In this document: positions 8,410 to 17,378 of the stretch, piece after piece | Layout: every line of letters starts with the position of its first letter | Numbering within the stretch: the stretch's first letter is position 1 | Source of the DNA: Firmicutes bacterium ADurb.Bin193 | Lineage (GTDB): Bacteria > Bacillota > Clostridia > Monoglobales > Firm-18 | Assembly (NCBI GenBank): GCA_002070105.1 | Contig: MWCQ01000004.1 | Coordinates: 62,001-126,000, forward strand | Direction: 5' to 3' | Length of the DNA: 64,000 nucleotides | Notes under the pieces: generated by a model | What the model was told of the DNA's origin: nothing | Seen by the model: the letters and a program-made list of their open reading frames with translations, nothing else | Databases searched by the model: none | Translations under genes and position numbers: made by a program

Positions 8410-9495
8410 TTATTTACTCTGACTTTTTCTGTAACTTTCAGCTTCCCAGTTTGCAATAAAATCTATAAGCCAATCGGGCATAAACACGCCGCCGCCGAAG
8501 CTTTCGGAATATACCGCGATTTTGACCGTGTCTTTAAAAAGCATTAAATCCGTCAGGGCGGCTTTTTCGCTTTCGTCACACGCAAAAACCCCAAGCCCTT
8601 CAAACGCGACTATTTTAGGCTTAAACCCGTAACTGCTTGTAAAACTCTCAAGCGCTTCTTTTAAGTTTTCGTTTTTCCCGACAAACATTGCCTTGTGCTT
8701 ATAATATACCATGTGGTCGGGCGTAAAGGCGGAGTAAACCTTATTAAACCGCTCTCTGCTTTCGACATAGCTTTGTATCTCACGGTTACACTCAAACAAT
8801 ACGGACTGTGCGTCGATAATATTTTTAAGATTGCTCAAAACATCGGAAAAGTCCTTTGGAACAGGTGAAAAATCAGGCTTTCTTGATATTTTCGATATAA
8901 TTTTATCGAATATCATACACATAAGGCTTTTTATTTCATCGGGTGAATTACCAGCCGCAAAAACGCCGTGGTTAGCCAAAAACACAATATCCATACGCTT
9001 TCCCTTGCTTTTTTGTTCCTCAATTTTTTCCCTTACCGCACGCGCAAGAACATATCCCGGCATTGTCGGGGGTATCCATATCGCATCGCCGCCGAAAAGC
9101 TCCTCTGCCGCAGTCTCCCCCCGCACCGAACAGGTAAGCCCGTTAATAAGCGCGGGGTGGGTATGTACAACATAGCTTTGCGGGAACAGGTCGTGCAAAA
9201 GAGTCTCCACACTCGGCCTTTTGTCGTCATTCTCTCTTGCCGCCATAAGGTCCGCAAGAACAAGGCTCTCCCTCTCGTCCGAGGTTTCGGGATAGGTTTT
9301 ATCCCATATTTCGCTAAGCCTTTTCCTGTTCATTTTGACAAATCCGTCCTCGGTAATCGTCGCTAAGGATGTGCCCGACCCTTTTATATAAAGAAAATCC
9401 TTATCCTTATACGAGGTGTTGCCCCCGCCCGCAAGGACAAAGTCTTCGTTTCTACCGTAGAAATTTGAAATTTTCACAAGCTCGCCTAAACTCAT
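8410..9495 (-). CDS. Class II aldolase, probable rhamnulose-1-phosphate aldolase
   Basis: A 361-residue class II aldolase/adducin-family protein. The zinc ligands are visible: His111 and His113 in VHTHPAL and His176 in ANHGVFA. The usual catalytic Glu is Glu97 in [12 protein letters not shown] phosphate-binding N terminus GGGNTSYKD follows the start. The length and motifs resemble the aldolase half of the RhaE/YuxG bifunctional aldolase/lactaldehyde dehydrogenase, but the dehydrogenase half is absent. Being first in an operon with rhaA supports rhamnulose-1-phosphate as substrate; this is inference. ATG at 9495 with GGAGG upstream. Confidence 0.85.
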   Translation of the reverse strand: MSLGELVKISNFYGRNEDFVLAGGGNTSYKDKDFLYIKGSGTSLATITEDGFVKMNRKRLSEIWDKTYPETSDERESLVLADLMAARENDDKRPSVETLLHDLFPQSYVVHTHPALINGLTCSVRGETAAEELFGGDAIWIPPTMPGYVLARAVREKIEEQKSKGKRMDIVFLANHGVFAAGNSPDEIKSLMCMIFDKIISKISRKPDFSPVPKDFSDVLSNLKNIIDAQSVLFECNREIQSYVESRERFNKVYSAFTPDHMVYYKHKAMFVGKNENLKEALESFTSSYGFKPKIVAFEGLGVFACDESEKAALTDLMLFKDTVKIAVYSESFGGGVFMPDWLIDFIANWEAESYRKSQSK

Positions 9496-9529
9496 TGCCT
9501 CTACCTCCCCGGTTTTTTCCGCAGATTAC

Positions 9530-9558
9530 ATTGTACTATAAATAATATTTTTTTTCAA
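9530..9558 (-). promoter_or_regulatory. Sigma-A promoter of the aldolase-rhaA operon
   Basis: On the minus strand TTGAAA (9558-9553) and TACAAT (9535-9530) are separated by exactly 17 bases. They lie about 35 bases upstream of the aldolase start. Confidence 0.65.
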
Positions 9559-9659
9559 TAGCAAAATCAGTGTCTTTTTCGCTTGCGGATGAATACAATA
9601 ATAAAAATCGCTACGCACCGCTATGCAAATATTGCGTTTTTTAGGGGAGAAGGTATAGC

Positions 9660-10154
9660 TTGAGAATAAAGGATTATAACAGGAACAAGGCGGTTTCATA
9701 CGCTCACAGATGGGCTTTTGACAGGAACCCCGCCTATTACGATTTTACCGCAATAGGCGGGGACTGCACCAATTTTGCTTCCCAGGTCATATATGCGGGA
9801 AGCGGTGTAATGAACCCAACTCCCAACACAGGCTGGTATTATTACGGAATAAACAGAAGAAGCCCGTCATGGACGGGGGTTTTGTACATTTATAATTTTC
9901 TTGTGAAAAATGAGGGCATCGGCCCCTTCGGGGAGGAAACGGATGTAAGCAACATAGAACCGGGCGACATTGTCCAGATATCATTTGACGGTATTACCTT
10001 TGCGCATACGCCGGTAATCGTCCATACCGGCGAGGTTCCGACGGTGAATAACATCCTCATTGCCGCCCACACCTTCAACGCCGACAACAGACCGCTTTCA
10101 AGCTATCAGTATAAAAAATTGCGGTTTGTACATATAAAAGGCGTAAGGTATTGA
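9660..10154 (+). CDS. Amidase-domain (Amidase_6-like) protein
   Basis: A 164-residue protein with the motif GGDCTNFASQVIYAG, whose Cys is the likely nucleophile of a papain-like fold. HTPVIVHTG and an AAHTFN motif near the end supply likely catalytic His/Asn positions. This matches the putative amidase domain that usually forms the C-terminal part of larger secreted Clostridia proteins. Here it is free-standing, starts at TTG with GGGGAGAAGG upstream and has no signal peptide or membrane segment. Its substrate is unknown; cell-wall peptide cleavage is the usual guess. Monocistronic, with a hairpin terminator directly after it. Confidence 0.8.
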   Translation: MRIKDYNRNKAVSYAHRWAFDRNPAYYDFTAIGGDCTNFASQVIYAGSGVMNPTPNTGWYYYGINRRSPSWTGVLYIYNFLVKNEGIGPFGEETDVSNIEPGDIVQISFDGITFAHTPVIVHTGEVPTVNNILIAAHTFNADNRPLSSYQYKKLRFVHIKGVRY

Positions 10155-10161
10155 CAAAACA

Positions 10162-10191
10162 AAAAAGACTGTATCGATACAGCCTCTTTTT
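10162..10191. terminator. Bidirectional terminator
   Basis: AAAAAGA-CTGTAT-CG-ATACAG-CC-TCTTTTT is a compact stem with A-run and T-run. It sits between the convergent amidase-domain and cyclophilin genes and touches the latter's stop codon. Confidence 0.8.
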
Positions 10192-10879
10192 ACTGCTTTA
10201 TATTCGGACTTTGTTGTATTATTTCAGGTTCGGGGTATACATATCCAAAGGTCTCAACGGTAACCTTTTTCATAACCTGCGGATATACGGGCTTATAGCT
10301 ACTGTCTTTTTCGCACAATGAAATTTTATCAACCACATCCATACCGTCCCTTACAAATCCGAAGGCGGCATATCCGTTGTCAAGGTTCATAGCATCCTTT
10401 ACCACGATAAAAAACTGACTCCCCGCGCTGTTATAATTATCGGCGGTACGCGCCATTGAAATTACGCCTCTTACATGGTTTAGATTGTTTGTAATTCCGT
10501 TTGAGGCAAACTCACCCCTTATTGTGTATCCGGGTCCTCCCGTGCCGACCCCGTCGGGGTCTCCCCCCTGAATAATAAAGTTCGGTATGACACGGTGGAA
10601 GGTAAGACCGTTGAAAAAGCCTTTTTTTACAAGCGAGATAAAATTACAAACCGTATTAAAGGCGACATCGGGGAAAAGCTCCACCACGATTTTTTCGCCG
10701 TTTTCCATTTCTATGGTTACAACAGGATTAGGTCTTGTCACAGGGGTTTTCTCTTCCGTTTTGGTTGGTGTGGGTGACGGTGTGGGTATGGATATAAAGT
10801 CATCCGCACCCGGCCTGCTGCAGCCTGTAAGAATTAAGATTAAAGTTGCAAACAGCAATTTTGAAAAGATTGACTTCAT
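10190..10879 (-). CDS. Cyclophilin-type peptidyl-prolyl isomerase lipoprotein
   Basis: A 229-residue secreted foldase. The lipobox LILTGC puts the lipidated Cys at residue 20, so the enzyme is anchored on the outside of the membrane. A short Pro/Thr-rich linker (PTPSPTPTKTEEKTP) precedes the cyclophilin domain. Motifs of the domain are VCNFISLVKKGFFNGLTFHRVIPNFIIQGGDP and SQFFIV, given here as adjoining signature blocks. ATG at 10879 has GGAGGGG upstream; the in-frame ATG at 10954 overlaps argH and is not used. It lies just downstream of argH, 32 bases after its stop, and may be cotranscribed with argGH. Confidence 0.9.
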   Translation of the reverse strand: MKSIFSKLLFATLILILTGCSRPGADDFISIPTPSPTPTKTEEKTPVTRPNPVVTIEMENGEKIVVELFPDVAFNTVCNFISLVKKGFFNGLTFHRVIPNFIIQGGDPDGVGTGGPGYTIRGEFASNGITNNLNHVRGVISMARTADNYNSAGSQFFIVVKDAMNLDNGYAAFGFVRDGMDVVDKISLCEKDSSYKPVYPQVMKKVTVETFGYVYPEPEIIQQSPNIKQ

Positions 10880-10910
10880 ATTCTTCCCCTCCGAATAATT
10901 TTCTGTCATT

Positions 10911-12302
10911 TTATCGTATCGTCGGATATAACAAAGAGTTTCTTCGCTTTGCATTTTTTATAGCGGATTTAACCTGATTTAAAGAGGTCCCTCCGGGAAT
11001 ATCCCGAAGATTTACACAGTTTTCAAGCGAAACGGCATTATATATATCATCCCCAAAAAGCGGGCAAAATCCTTTAAATTCATCGAGGGAAAGGCTTTCG
11101 ATGGTTCTGTTTTCCGCCGTGCAAAATGCGACCATTTCGCCAATCACCTTATGCGCATCCCTAAACGGAAGACCTTTTTTAACAAGGTAATCCGCGGCAT
11201 CGGTTGCGTTGGTAAAGCCTTCGGCAGCGGCTTTTCGCATGTTGCTTTTGTTAACCTTCATTGTGGAGAGCATTTTCGCAAACACAGGAAGAGTAGCCGA
11301 AACTGTGTCAACAGCGTCAAAGACCTGCTCCTTGTCCTCTTGCATATCCTTGTTGTATGCGAGGGGAAGACCCTTCATAACAGTTAAGAGTGCAATCAAA
11401 TCTCCGTAAACACGGCCTGTTTTACCCCTTGCAAGCTCGGCAATATCGGGGTTTTTCTTTTGCGGCATAATACTGCTTCCGGTCGAGAAAGCGTCATCAA
11501 GCTCAACAAAACCGAACTCACCGCTCGACCAAAGAATAATTTCCTCCGCAAGCCTTGAAAGGTGCATCATAATCATACTCATTACAAAACAAACCTCAAT
11601 CGCAAAATCCCTGTCGGAAACACCGTCAAGGCTGTTTTGCGTAATACCCTTCATTCCGAGCGCCGCCGCCGCGAATTCCCTGTCAAGCGGATAGGTTGTC
11701 CCCGCAAGCGCGCCGCTCCCCAGCGGCGAAACATTCATTCTTTCAATACACTGCAAAAGACGCTCACTATCGCGGCAAAGCATCTCAAAATATGCCATAA
11801 GGTGATGCGAAAAAAGAATGGGCTGAGCCTTTTGAAGGTGTGTATAGCCCGGCATAACAACGCCGATATTCGCTTCGGCAAGCTCAATTAAAACATTGTT
11901 GAAATCCTTTATATGACTGCGAATCTTTTCACATTCGTCCCTAAGATAAAGCCTTAAATCGAGAGCGACCTGGTCATTTCGGCTTCTGCCTGTGTGAAGG
12001 CGTTTTCCGATATCGCCGATTCTTTCGATTAAAAGCTTTTCGATATTCATATGTATGTCCTCGGCCTCTATGGAAAACTCAATTAACCCGTCCTCGATGT
12101 CGGACAGAATCTCACCGAGCGTCTTTATAATAAGGTCGGCATCGGACTTCGGTATAATCCCCTGTTTGCCGAGCATTTCACAGTGGGCAATGCTTCCGTT
12201 TATGTCCTGTCGGTACATGCGCGCATCAAAGCCGATTGACGAATTAAAGCTGTCAACCGACTTGTCCGTGGATTTTGAAAACCTGCCGCCCCATAGCTTC
12301 AT
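10911..12302 (-). CDS. argH: Argininosuccinate lyase
   Basis: A 463-residue cytosolic enzyme splitting argininosuccinate into arginine and fumarate, the last step of arginine synthesis. Full length for the family. The N terminus [19 protein letters not shown], the [16 protein letters not shown] block and the fumarase-superfamily signature [12 protein letters not shown] are present. It follows argG by 7 bases, with AAAGGA before its ATG, so the two are cotranscribed from the promoter upstream of argG. Confidence 0.97.
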   Translation of the reverse strand: MKLWGGRFSKSTDKSVDSFNSSIGFDARMYRQDINGSIAHCEMLGKQGIIPKSDADLIIKTLGEILSDIEDGLIEFSIEAEDIHMNIEKLLIERIGDIGKRLHTGRSRNDQVALDLRLYLRDECEKIRSHIKDFNNVLIELAEANIGVVMPGYTHLQKAQPILFSHHLMAYFEMLCRDSERLLQCIERMNVSPLGSGALAGTTYPLDREFAAAALGMKGITQNSLDGVSDRDFAIEVCFVMSMIMMHLSRLAEEIILWSSGEFGFVELDDAFSTGSSIMPQKKNPDIAELARGKTGRVYGDLIALLTVMKGLPLAYNKDMQEDKEQVFDAVDTVSATLPVFAKMLSTMKVNKSNMRKAAAEGFTNATDAADYLVKKGLPFRDAHKVIGEMVAFCTAENRTIESLSLDEFKGFCPLFGDDIYNAVSLENCVNLRDIPGGTSLNQVKSAIKNAKRRNSLLYPTIR

Positions 12303-12309
12303 ATAAATA

Positions 12310-13527
12310 TCATTTTCCTTTCTTGTTCCTTTCGAGCATCATAGCCCTGACCTTCAGGGGAAGCCCGAAAAGATTGATAAAACCCTCCGAATCCTTTTGG
12401 TTGTAAACCTCGTCACGCCCGAATGTCGCAATCTCCTCGCTGTAAAGCGAATAAGGGGATTTTGCGCCCGCCGGAGTACAGCGCCCCTTGTAAAGCTTAA
12501 GCCTTACCGTGCCTGTAACGGTTTTCTGCGTTTCATCGACAAAGGCGGAAAGAGCCTCCCTAAGAGGTGTAAACCAGTTTCCGTCATAGACAAGCTCCGC
12601 AAATTTTATGGCAACCTGCTCTTTATAGTGAAGCGTCTGCCTGTCAAGGCAAAGATATTCAAGCTCTCTGTGTGCGGCGTATAAAACTGTTCCGGCCGGT
12701 GTTTCATAAACGCCGCGGCTTTTCATTCCTACAAGACGGTTTTCGACTATATCGTCAATGCCGATGCCGTTTGCGCCCGCAATTTCGTTAAGCTCCTCTA
12801 TAAGTTCGACGGGCGCCTTTTTAATGCCGTTTAACTTTATCGGAATTCCCGCCTCAAACTCAAGCTCGACATATGTCGGTGTATCGGGTGCTTTTTCGGG
12901 CGGTACTATAAGCTTTAATAGACTGTCAAGATTCGGCTCGTTCCAGGGATCCTCAAGGTCGCTTCCCTCATGCGAAAGGTGCCAGAGGTTCCTGTCCATG
13001 CTGTAATTATCTTTTTTGGTAACGGGAATCGGTATTCCCCTCGCCATCGCATAGTCTATTGCATCATCCCTTGACTTTATATCCCATATCCTCCAGGGTG
13101 CGATAATTTTAAGGTGCGGCGCAAGCGCCTTTACGGCAAGCTCAAAGCGAACCTGGTCGTTACCCTTCCCCGTCGCACCGTGGCATATAGCAACCGCACC
13201 CTCGCGCATGGCTATCTCAACAAGCTTTTTTGCTATAACCGGTCTTGCATGGGAGGTTCCCAAAAGGTACTTCCCCTCATAAACGGCATGGGCTTTTAGG
13301 GTCGGGAAGATAAAATCGGTTACATACTCCTCGCGAATATCCTCTATGTAAAGCTTTGATGCGCCTGTTTTTAACGCCTTTTCCTCAAGCCCCACAGTCT
13401 CCTTGCCCTGACCGACATTACCGCAAACAGCGATAACCTCGTAGTCATAGTTTTCCTTAAGCCACGGAATAATTATCGAAGTATCAAGCCCGCCCGAATA
13501 GGCGAGAACAACCTTTTCCTTTGCCAT
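12310..13527 (-). CDS. argG: Argininosuccinate synthase
   Basis: A 405-residue ATP-dependent ligase joining citrulline and aspartate. The P-loop AYSGGLDTS lies at the N terminus and is followed by [26 protein letters not shown] is the family active-site signature. ATG at 13527 has GGAGG upstream; an in-frame ATG at 13578 lies within the leader hairpin region and lacks a binding site. First gene of argGH, with a clear sigma-A promoter whose -35 box overlaps the end of coaX. Confidence 0.97.
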   Translation of the reverse strand: MAKEKVVLAYSGGLDTSIIIPWLKENYDYEVIAVCGNVGQGKETVGLEEKALKTGASKLYIEDIREEYVTDFIFPTLKAHAVYEGKYLLGTSHARPVIAKKLVEIAMREGAVAICHGATGKGNDQVRFELAVKALAPHLKIIAPWRIWDIKSRDDAIDYAMARGIPIPVTKKDNYSMDRNLWHLSHEGSDLEDPWNEPNLDSLLKLIVPPEKAPDTPTYVELEFEAGIPIKLNGIKKAPVELIEELNEIAGANGIGIDDIVENRLVGMKSRGVYETPAGTVLYAAHRELEYLCLDRQTLHYKEQVAIKFAELVYDGNWFTPLREALSAFVDETQKTVTGTVRLKLYKGRCTPAGAKSPYSLYSEEIATFGRDEVYNQKDSEGFINLFGLPLKVRAMMLERNKKGK

Positions 13528-13554
13528 TTCACAACCTCCAAAATATGTTTTAAC

Positions 13555-13573
13555 TACGGCGCACATCGCCGTA
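13555..13573 (-). promoter_or_regulatory. Leader hairpin upstream of argG
   Basis: TACGGCG and CGCCGTA form a perfect 7-base stem with a 5-base loop in the argG mRNA leader, about 30 bases before the start codon. It has no T-run, so it is not a classical attenuator. It could stabilise the leader or affect initiation. I saw no convincing ArgR box. Confidence 0.35.
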
Positions 13574-13610
13574 ATCAAAACGGCGGCATACGCACAGTAT
13601 GTACCAAATA

Positions 13611-13639
13611 ATTATATCAAAAAAAATGGCGAAAATCAA
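13611..13639 (-). promoter_or_regulatory. Sigma-A promoter of argGH
   Basis: On the minus strand TTGATT (13639-13634) and TATAAT (13616-13611) are separated by 17 bases. The -35 box overlaps the coaX stop codon region. Confidence 0.65.
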
Positions 13640-14406
13640 TTGTTTCGGTTCATATAATAAATTATTTTAAGTCCCTCAAGCGTCAGCTTTTTGTTTATCT
13701 CGTCAATACACTTTGTTTCGCTCGCAATAAGCCGTGCAAGTCCGCCCGTTGCAACAACCTTCGCCGAGCCGCCCATTTCGGCTTTCATTTTTCCGACGAT
13801 ATAGTCAACCTGCCCCGCATATCCGTAAACAGCACCCGACTGCATGCTCTCAACGGTGTTTTTGCCGATTATTCTTTGCGGTCTGGCAATTTCAACCCTC
13901 GGAAGCTTTGCCGCCTTTGCGAAAAGCGCATCCATAGATATCTTTATGCCGGGGCATATAACCCCGCCCAAATATTCGCCCTTCTCATTTACTGCGCAGA
14001 ATGTTGTAGCGGTTCCGAAATCCACTATTATAACCGGACCGCCGTAAAGCGCAAGCGCCGCCACAGCGTTGACAATCCTGTCGGCGCCGACCTCAAGCGG
14101 GTTGTCATACAGTATTTTAATCCCTGTTTTTGTTTCGGCAGTTACGATTATCGGCTCTTTTGCGATATACTTTCTGATTGCAAGCTCCAAAGCATACATA
14201 ACGGGCGGCACAACGGAAGATATTATGACATCCTCGATATTCTCCTTGGAAATTCCGGCGCTTGAAAAAAACTGAAGGATTAAAAGCCCCGTCTCGTCGG
14301 AGGTTCGGTCGTTTATCGTAACCATGCGCCAGCTTGATACAAGTGTATCACCGTCATAGATACCCAGGCTTATATTTGTATTGCCCACATCAATTACAAG
14401 AATCAA
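13636..14406 (-). CDS. coaX: Type III pantothenate kinase
   Basis: A 256-residue kinase phosphorylating pantothenate, the first step of coenzyme A synthesis. The ASKHA-fold phosphate-binding motif [10 protein letters not shown] is at the N terminus. The [12 protein letters not shown] and [12 protein letters not shown] motifs define the CoaX family, as opposed to CoaA. The start is TTG at 14406, with GAGGTG upstream. It overlaps the stop of the preceding phosphoesterase gene in the sequence TTGA, so translation of the two is coupled. Confidence 0.95.
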   Translation of the reverse strand: MILVIDVGNTNISLGIYDGDTLVSSWRMVTINDRTSDETGLLILQFFSSAGISKENIEDVIISSVVPPVMYALELAIRKYIAKEPIIVTAETKTGIKILYDNPLEVGADRIVNAVAALALYGGPVIIVDFGTATTFCAVNEKGEYLGGVICPGIKISMDALFAKAAKLPRVEIARPQRIIGKNTVESMQSGAVYGYAGQVDYIVGKMKAEMGGSAKVVATGGLARLIASETKCIDEINKKLTLEGLKIIYYMNRNN

Positions 14407-14837
14407 TATTTATTCACCTCTGTTTGGTTATTGTCAATTACTATGTATCCCGACGAGGACGGATTAAGAAGTCTTACTCCGTTTATGCTTCCGTCAAACA
14501 GTCTGTGGGTATGCCCGAAAACCGCAATATCCGCCCCAAGCGCCTTCGCTCTTTCGGCAAGGCGGTAAAGCCCTGTTTTAACGCCATACTTATGACCGTG
14601 AGTGAAAAAATACAATAGCCCGTCAATCCTTGCGACAATATCGTCGGGAGCCTTTGAGAAAAAGTCGTTGTTCCCTTTTACGGCACATACCTCAATATCG
14701 GGGAAATACAAGCCGATTTCTCCGGCGTCGTCGGTCGTGTCGCCAAGATGATAAACACGCTCCGGGCGAACCCGACTTATGGCGCAAAGCGCATTTTGTA
14801 TTCTTCCGTGTGTGTCGGAAATAATTAATATTTTCAT
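14403..14837 (-). CDS. YfcE/MJ0936-type metallophosphoesterase
   Basis: A 144-residue calcineurin-like phosphodiesterase. All metal-binding motifs are present in order: [29 protein letters not shown] and FGHTHRLF. Members hydrolyse phosphodiester model substrates; the natural substrate is generally unknown. ATG at 14837 is preferred over an upstream ATG at 14879. A TATAAT box lies only about 12 bases before this ATG on the minus strand, which would imply a very short leader. It overlaps coaX by four bases. Confidence 0.92.
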   Translation of the reverse strand: MKILIISDTHGRIQNALCAISRVRPERVYHLGDTTDDAGEIGLYFPDIEVCAVKGNNDFFSKAPDDIVARIDGLLYFFTHGHKYGVKTGLYRLAERAKALGADIAVFGHTHRLFDGSINGVRLLNPSSSGYIVIDNNQTEVNKY

Positions 14838-14925
14838 AATTGTACCTATTATACCACGGGTTTTGCTTTTTGAAAACACCTATTTTATATAAGTTGCATA
14901 ATATGAAGCATAAGGAGGTGTTTTT

Positions 14926-15000
14926 ATGTGCAGGAACGACAAATGCAACAGCAACATATTATTCTTCATCATAATATTTCTGATACTGTTTTTCGAATAA
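14926..15000 (+). CDS. 24-residue hydrophobic membrane peptide
   Basis: Encodes a tiny protein starting M-C-R-N-D-K-C-N-S-N followed by one all-aliphatic/aromatic membrane helix (ILFFIIIFLILFFE). An ideal AAGGAGG lies 8 bases before the ATG, which is why I call it a gene despite the length. Two Cys flank the short charged head. I do not recognise a named family; it resembles the small single-helix peptides common in spore-forming Firmicutes. It precedes three other small genes of similar character, separated by an inverted repeat. Expression and function are unknown. Confidence 0.6.
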   Translation: MCRNDKCNSNILFFIIIFLILFFE

Positions 15001-15008
15001 GTCAAACA

Positions 15009-15038
15009 TTAACGCCATACAGTATAGTATGGCGTTAA
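15009..15038 (+). terminator. Perfect inverted repeat after the small peptide gene
   Basis: TTAACGCCATAC and GTATGGCGTTAA form a perfect 12-base stem around AGTATA. No T-run follows, so it may be a weak terminator, an mRNA stabiliser or an operator for the next gene. Confidence 0.5.
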
Positions 15039-15075
15039 AATTAGAAGGAATGTAATTTTTTAAGGGGGTATGACT

Positions 15076-15318
15076 TTGGATATTAATAGTTTTATCAGAA
15101 ATATGAGCAAGGACAACATTAAGCAAATCAGCAAAATAGTAAACACAAAAGAGGGACAGGAGCTTATGGAGAAGCTTAAAGGCATCGATAAAAGTCAGCT
15201 TATGAAACGGCTGTCATCAGTTGACGACAATGATCTGCCCCGTGAAGAGCTTATAGGTCAGATCACCAAAAACCCTGAGCTTATAAAAAAGCTTAATGAT
15301 TTTTTAGATAGGAAGTGA
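15076..15318 (+). CDS. Small helical protein of unknown function (80 aa)
   Basis: An 80-residue, soluble, lysine/leucine-rich protein with no signal peptide or membrane segment; the sequence suggests three or four short amphipathic helices (NMSKDNIKQISKIVNTKEG, then LMEKLKGIDKSQLMKRLSS). TTG at 15076 is preferred because GGGGG lies 7 bases upstream; the ATG at 15070 almost touches that site. The next gene starts 4 bases after its stop, so they are an operon. The TKEGQELMEKLK segment recalls the TEEGQKELENII segment of its neighbour, suggesting an ancient relationship. Function unknown. Confidence 0.7.
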   Translation: MDINSFIRNMSKDNIKQISKIVNTKEGQELMEKLKGIDKSQLMKRLSSVDDNDLPREELIGQITKNPELIKKLNDFLDRK

Positions 15319-15322
15319 GATT

Positions 15323-15679
15323 ATGTCGGAAAGCATTGATCGTGCGATAGGTCAGTTGAAGGATATGCTGTCAACCGAGGAGGGGCAAAAGGAACTTGAA
15401 AACATAATTCATAGCGCAGGGGGAGGTCAGTCCGACAACGGCGAAAGGCATCTTCCGTCGGCTTCCGGCGGTGCGGGCTCCAATCTTTTCAATTCACAGT
15501 CCATGATGAAGATTGCAAGAATTATGGACAGTATGCAGATGGATAACGACCCCCGCGTTAATCTGCTTACGGCGCTAAGACCGTATATCAGCAAAAACCG
15601 GGGCGCTCACCTTGACCATGCGATTAAAATTATGTCGCTCGGTAAGCTCCCCTACCTTCTTAAAAACATAAAAAAGTAA
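15323..15679 (+). CDS. Conserved small protein of unknown function (118 aa)
   Basis: A 118-residue soluble protein. The N-terminal helical part is like the preceding gene product. A low-complexity Gly/Ser linker (about 33-55) follows. The C-terminal half contains MDNDPRVNLLTALRPYISKNRGAHLDHAIKIM, shown as one block of the most conserved-looking positions. That RVNLLTALRPYI motif recurs in short uncharacterised Clostridia proteins, to my recollection. Second gene of a three-gene cluster, starting 4 bases after its neighbour. No function can be assigned. Confidence 0.7.
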   Translation: MSESIDRAIGQLKDMLSTEEGQKELENIIHSAGGGQSDNGERHLPSASGGAGSNLFNSQSMMKIARIMDSMQMDNDPRVNLLTALRPYISKNRGAHLDHAIKIMSLGKLPYLLKNIKK

Positions 15680-15724
15680 CCGCAAGGCTTATCGGTAAAA
15701 AACTGTCACTGGGAGGGATGCCCG

Positions 15725-16030
15725 ATGTATAAAAGATACTACAGTCCGTTTGAAGAAAATCCTATAAAAAAGGAATATGTAGCGGAGGAGATAAAGCCTC
15801 ATAAACTCGAACAAAAGAGGGAGAAGGAAGATAGATGCGATAAGTGCGGAAGCAGGTTTGACCGAAGGGATCGGCATGATGACTTTTTTGCGAATATCGG
15901 GATTGATGACATAATTCTTATCGGACTTTTAATTATTCTTCTGATGGAGGACAAGGAAAACAGAGATTTGCCCCTGCTTCTGGCGATAGGCTTTCTTTTG
16001 CTTATTGAGTTTATAGACAACGACGATTAA
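15725..16030 (+). CDS. Small membrane protein with Cys pair (101 aa)
   Basis: A 101-residue protein with a long charged N-terminal half containing a CDKCG pair (possible metal site). The C-terminal half is hydrophobic, with two membrane segments: DDIILIGLLIILLMED and LPLLLAIGFLLLIEF. The acidic-then-hydrophobic layout is typical of small spore-associated membrane proteins of Clostridia; I know no specific name. GGGAGGG lies upstream of the ATG. Last gene of the small-protein cluster, followed by a GC-rich terminator. Confidence 0.7.
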   Translation: MYKRYYSPFEENPIKKEYVAEEIKPHKLEQKREKEDRCDKCGSRFDRRDRHDDFFANIGIDDIILIGLLIILLMEDKENRDLPLLLAIGFLLLIEFIDNDD

Positions 16031-16070
16031 TCCGTCATACATAAAACTTTACGGACAGTATAAGTCGTGC

Positions 16071-16123
16071 GGCAAATAACCCCCCGAATTGTGCGGGCAA
16101 AACGGGGGGCTGTTGCCATACCT
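16071..16123 (+). terminator. Terminator after the small-protein cluster
   Basis: GGCAA plus CCCCCCG pair with CGGGGGG plus TTGCC, followed by a T-run (CCTTTTTT). A strong GC-rich intrinsic terminator, and the last GC-rich sequence before the AT-rich restriction-modification island. Confidence 0.8.
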
Positions 16124-16177
16124 TTTTTGCCTCCATATTAAATAAACATTTAATGAAATTTACAGTTAATTTAACTA

Positions 16178-16206
16178 TTGTAGATGAATGATATTCATGG
16201 TATAAT
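16178..16206 (+). promoter_or_regulatory. Methyltransferase promoter with inverted repeat in the spacer
   Basis: TTGTAG (16178-16183) and TATAAT (16201-16206) are 17 bases apart. The spacer contains ATGAAT-GAT-ATTCAT (16184-16198), a perfect dyad in the position where a repressor would block RNA polymerase. The methyltransferase itself or the XRE-type controller could bind it. Confidence 0.5.
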
Positions 16207-16265
16207 AAATGCAAATAAAGAAATAAAACCTTATGGGTTTTATATCTTTAATTGGAGTGTTTAAG

Positions 16266-17345
16266 ATGAGGGATAAAATTCGTGTGGTTGAACTTTTTTC
16301 AGGCGTTGGTGGACTTAGCTATGGTTTTTCAAAAAATATAGCTTTTGAAATATTAGCGGCTAATGAGATTGAAAAGGATATTGCAATAGCATATTCTTTA
16401 AACTATCCTAATGTAAAAATGATTAACAAAGATATTTGTGATGTAGAATTAGAAGACTTTTCAGACATTGTAAAAAGTGGAAATATTGATTTGGTAATCG
16501 GTGGTCCTCCCTGTCAGTCTTATTCTACTTTAGGTAAGAGGCGAATGGACGAAAGGGCAAATCTATTTAAACAATACAAACGCCTATTACATATGTTAAA
16601 TCCTAAAGCATTTATTTTTGAAAATGTTGTTGGAATTTTAAGTATGGATAACGGAATGTTATTTATAAAAATTAGGAAAGAATTTGAAGAATTAGGATAC
16701 AAATTGGAATATAAGGTTTTAAATGCTGTAGAATTTGGTGTGCCTCAAATGAGAGAACGAGTATTTTTAGTAGGAATAAAAGGTGATATGCGCTTCGAAT
16801 TTCCAGAAACAACACACGGTGAAGGGAAAACTCCCTTTGTTAATATGGAAGACGCCTTAAAAGACTTACCTGTTTTAAAAAGTGGTGAATCATCTTGCGA
16901 ATACGCAAGTTTACCAGATAATGATTTTTTGAAATTTGTAAGAAATTCTATTAGTCTTTCAGAACATAATGCTCCCAATAATGGGGCTCATCTCATTAAA
17001 ATCATGGAAACTTTAAAAGACGGGCAGAGCAAGAATGATTTGCCTGAAGAAATTCGACCCAAAAGCGGATATGGTAACACCTATGCAAAATTATGGTGGA
17101 AACGACCATCTACAACAATTACAAGAAATTTCGCATGTCCGTCTTCTTCAAGATGTATTCACCCAAGGGATTCAAGAGCAATGACAATCAGAGAAGGCGC
17201 AAGGCTTCAGAGTTTTCCTGATAATTATATTTTTTATGGTTCCGACAGCACCAAAAGGCTGGAAATTGGTAACGCAGTTCCCCCTTTGTTATCGATTCAT
17301 ATCGCAAATCAAGTGCAAAAAATGTTTGAATATAAACAGCAATAA
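16266..17345 (+). CDS. DNA (cytosine-5) methyltransferase
   Basis: A 359-residue modification enzyme that would protect host sites from the neighbouring nucleases. The m5C motifs appear in order: I (ELFSGVGGLSYGF), IV (GGPPCQSYSTLG) with catalytic Cys83, VI (FENV) with Glu119, VIII (RERVFLVGI) and X (IGNAVPPLLS). The target recognition region (about 185-290) is short, as for single-specificity enzymes; the recognised sequence cannot be read from it. ATG at 16266 has GGAGTG upstream; an ATG at 16233 has none. The gene is visibly AT-rich compared with its surroundings. Confidence 0.95.
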   Translation: MRDKIRVVELFSGVGGLSYGFSKNIAFEILAANEIEKDIAIAYSLNYPNVKMINKDICDVELEDFSDIVKSGNIDLVIGGPPCQSYSTLGKRRMDERANLFKQYKRLLHMLNPKAFIFENVVGILSMDNGMLFIKIRKEFEELGYKLEYKVLNAVEFGVPQMRERVFLVGIKGDMRFEFPETTHGEGKTPFVNMEDALKDLPVLKSGESSCEYASLPDNDFLKFVRNSISLSEHNAPNNGAHLIKIMETLKDGQSKNDLPEEIRPKSGYGNTYAKLWWKRPSTTITRNFACPSSSRCIHPRDSRAMTIREGARLQSFPDNYIFYGSDSTKRLEIGNAVPPLLSIHIANQVQKMFEYKQQ

Positions 17346-17375
17346 AGAGAAAGCAAAACTTGCTTTCTCTTTATT
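17341..17375. terminator. Bidirectional terminator inside the R-M island
   Basis: AATAAAGAGAAAGCAA and TTGCTTTCTCTTTATT form a perfect 16-base stem with a 3-base loop. It lies between the convergent methyltransferase and nuclease genes and contains the methyltransferase stop codon. Confidence 0.8.
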
Positions 17376-17378
17376 GGA

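Noticed and set aside
9600-9640. Third copy of the palindromic intergenic repeat
   Set aside because: Only GCTACGCACC and a nearby GCGGATG are shared; the stems do not form.
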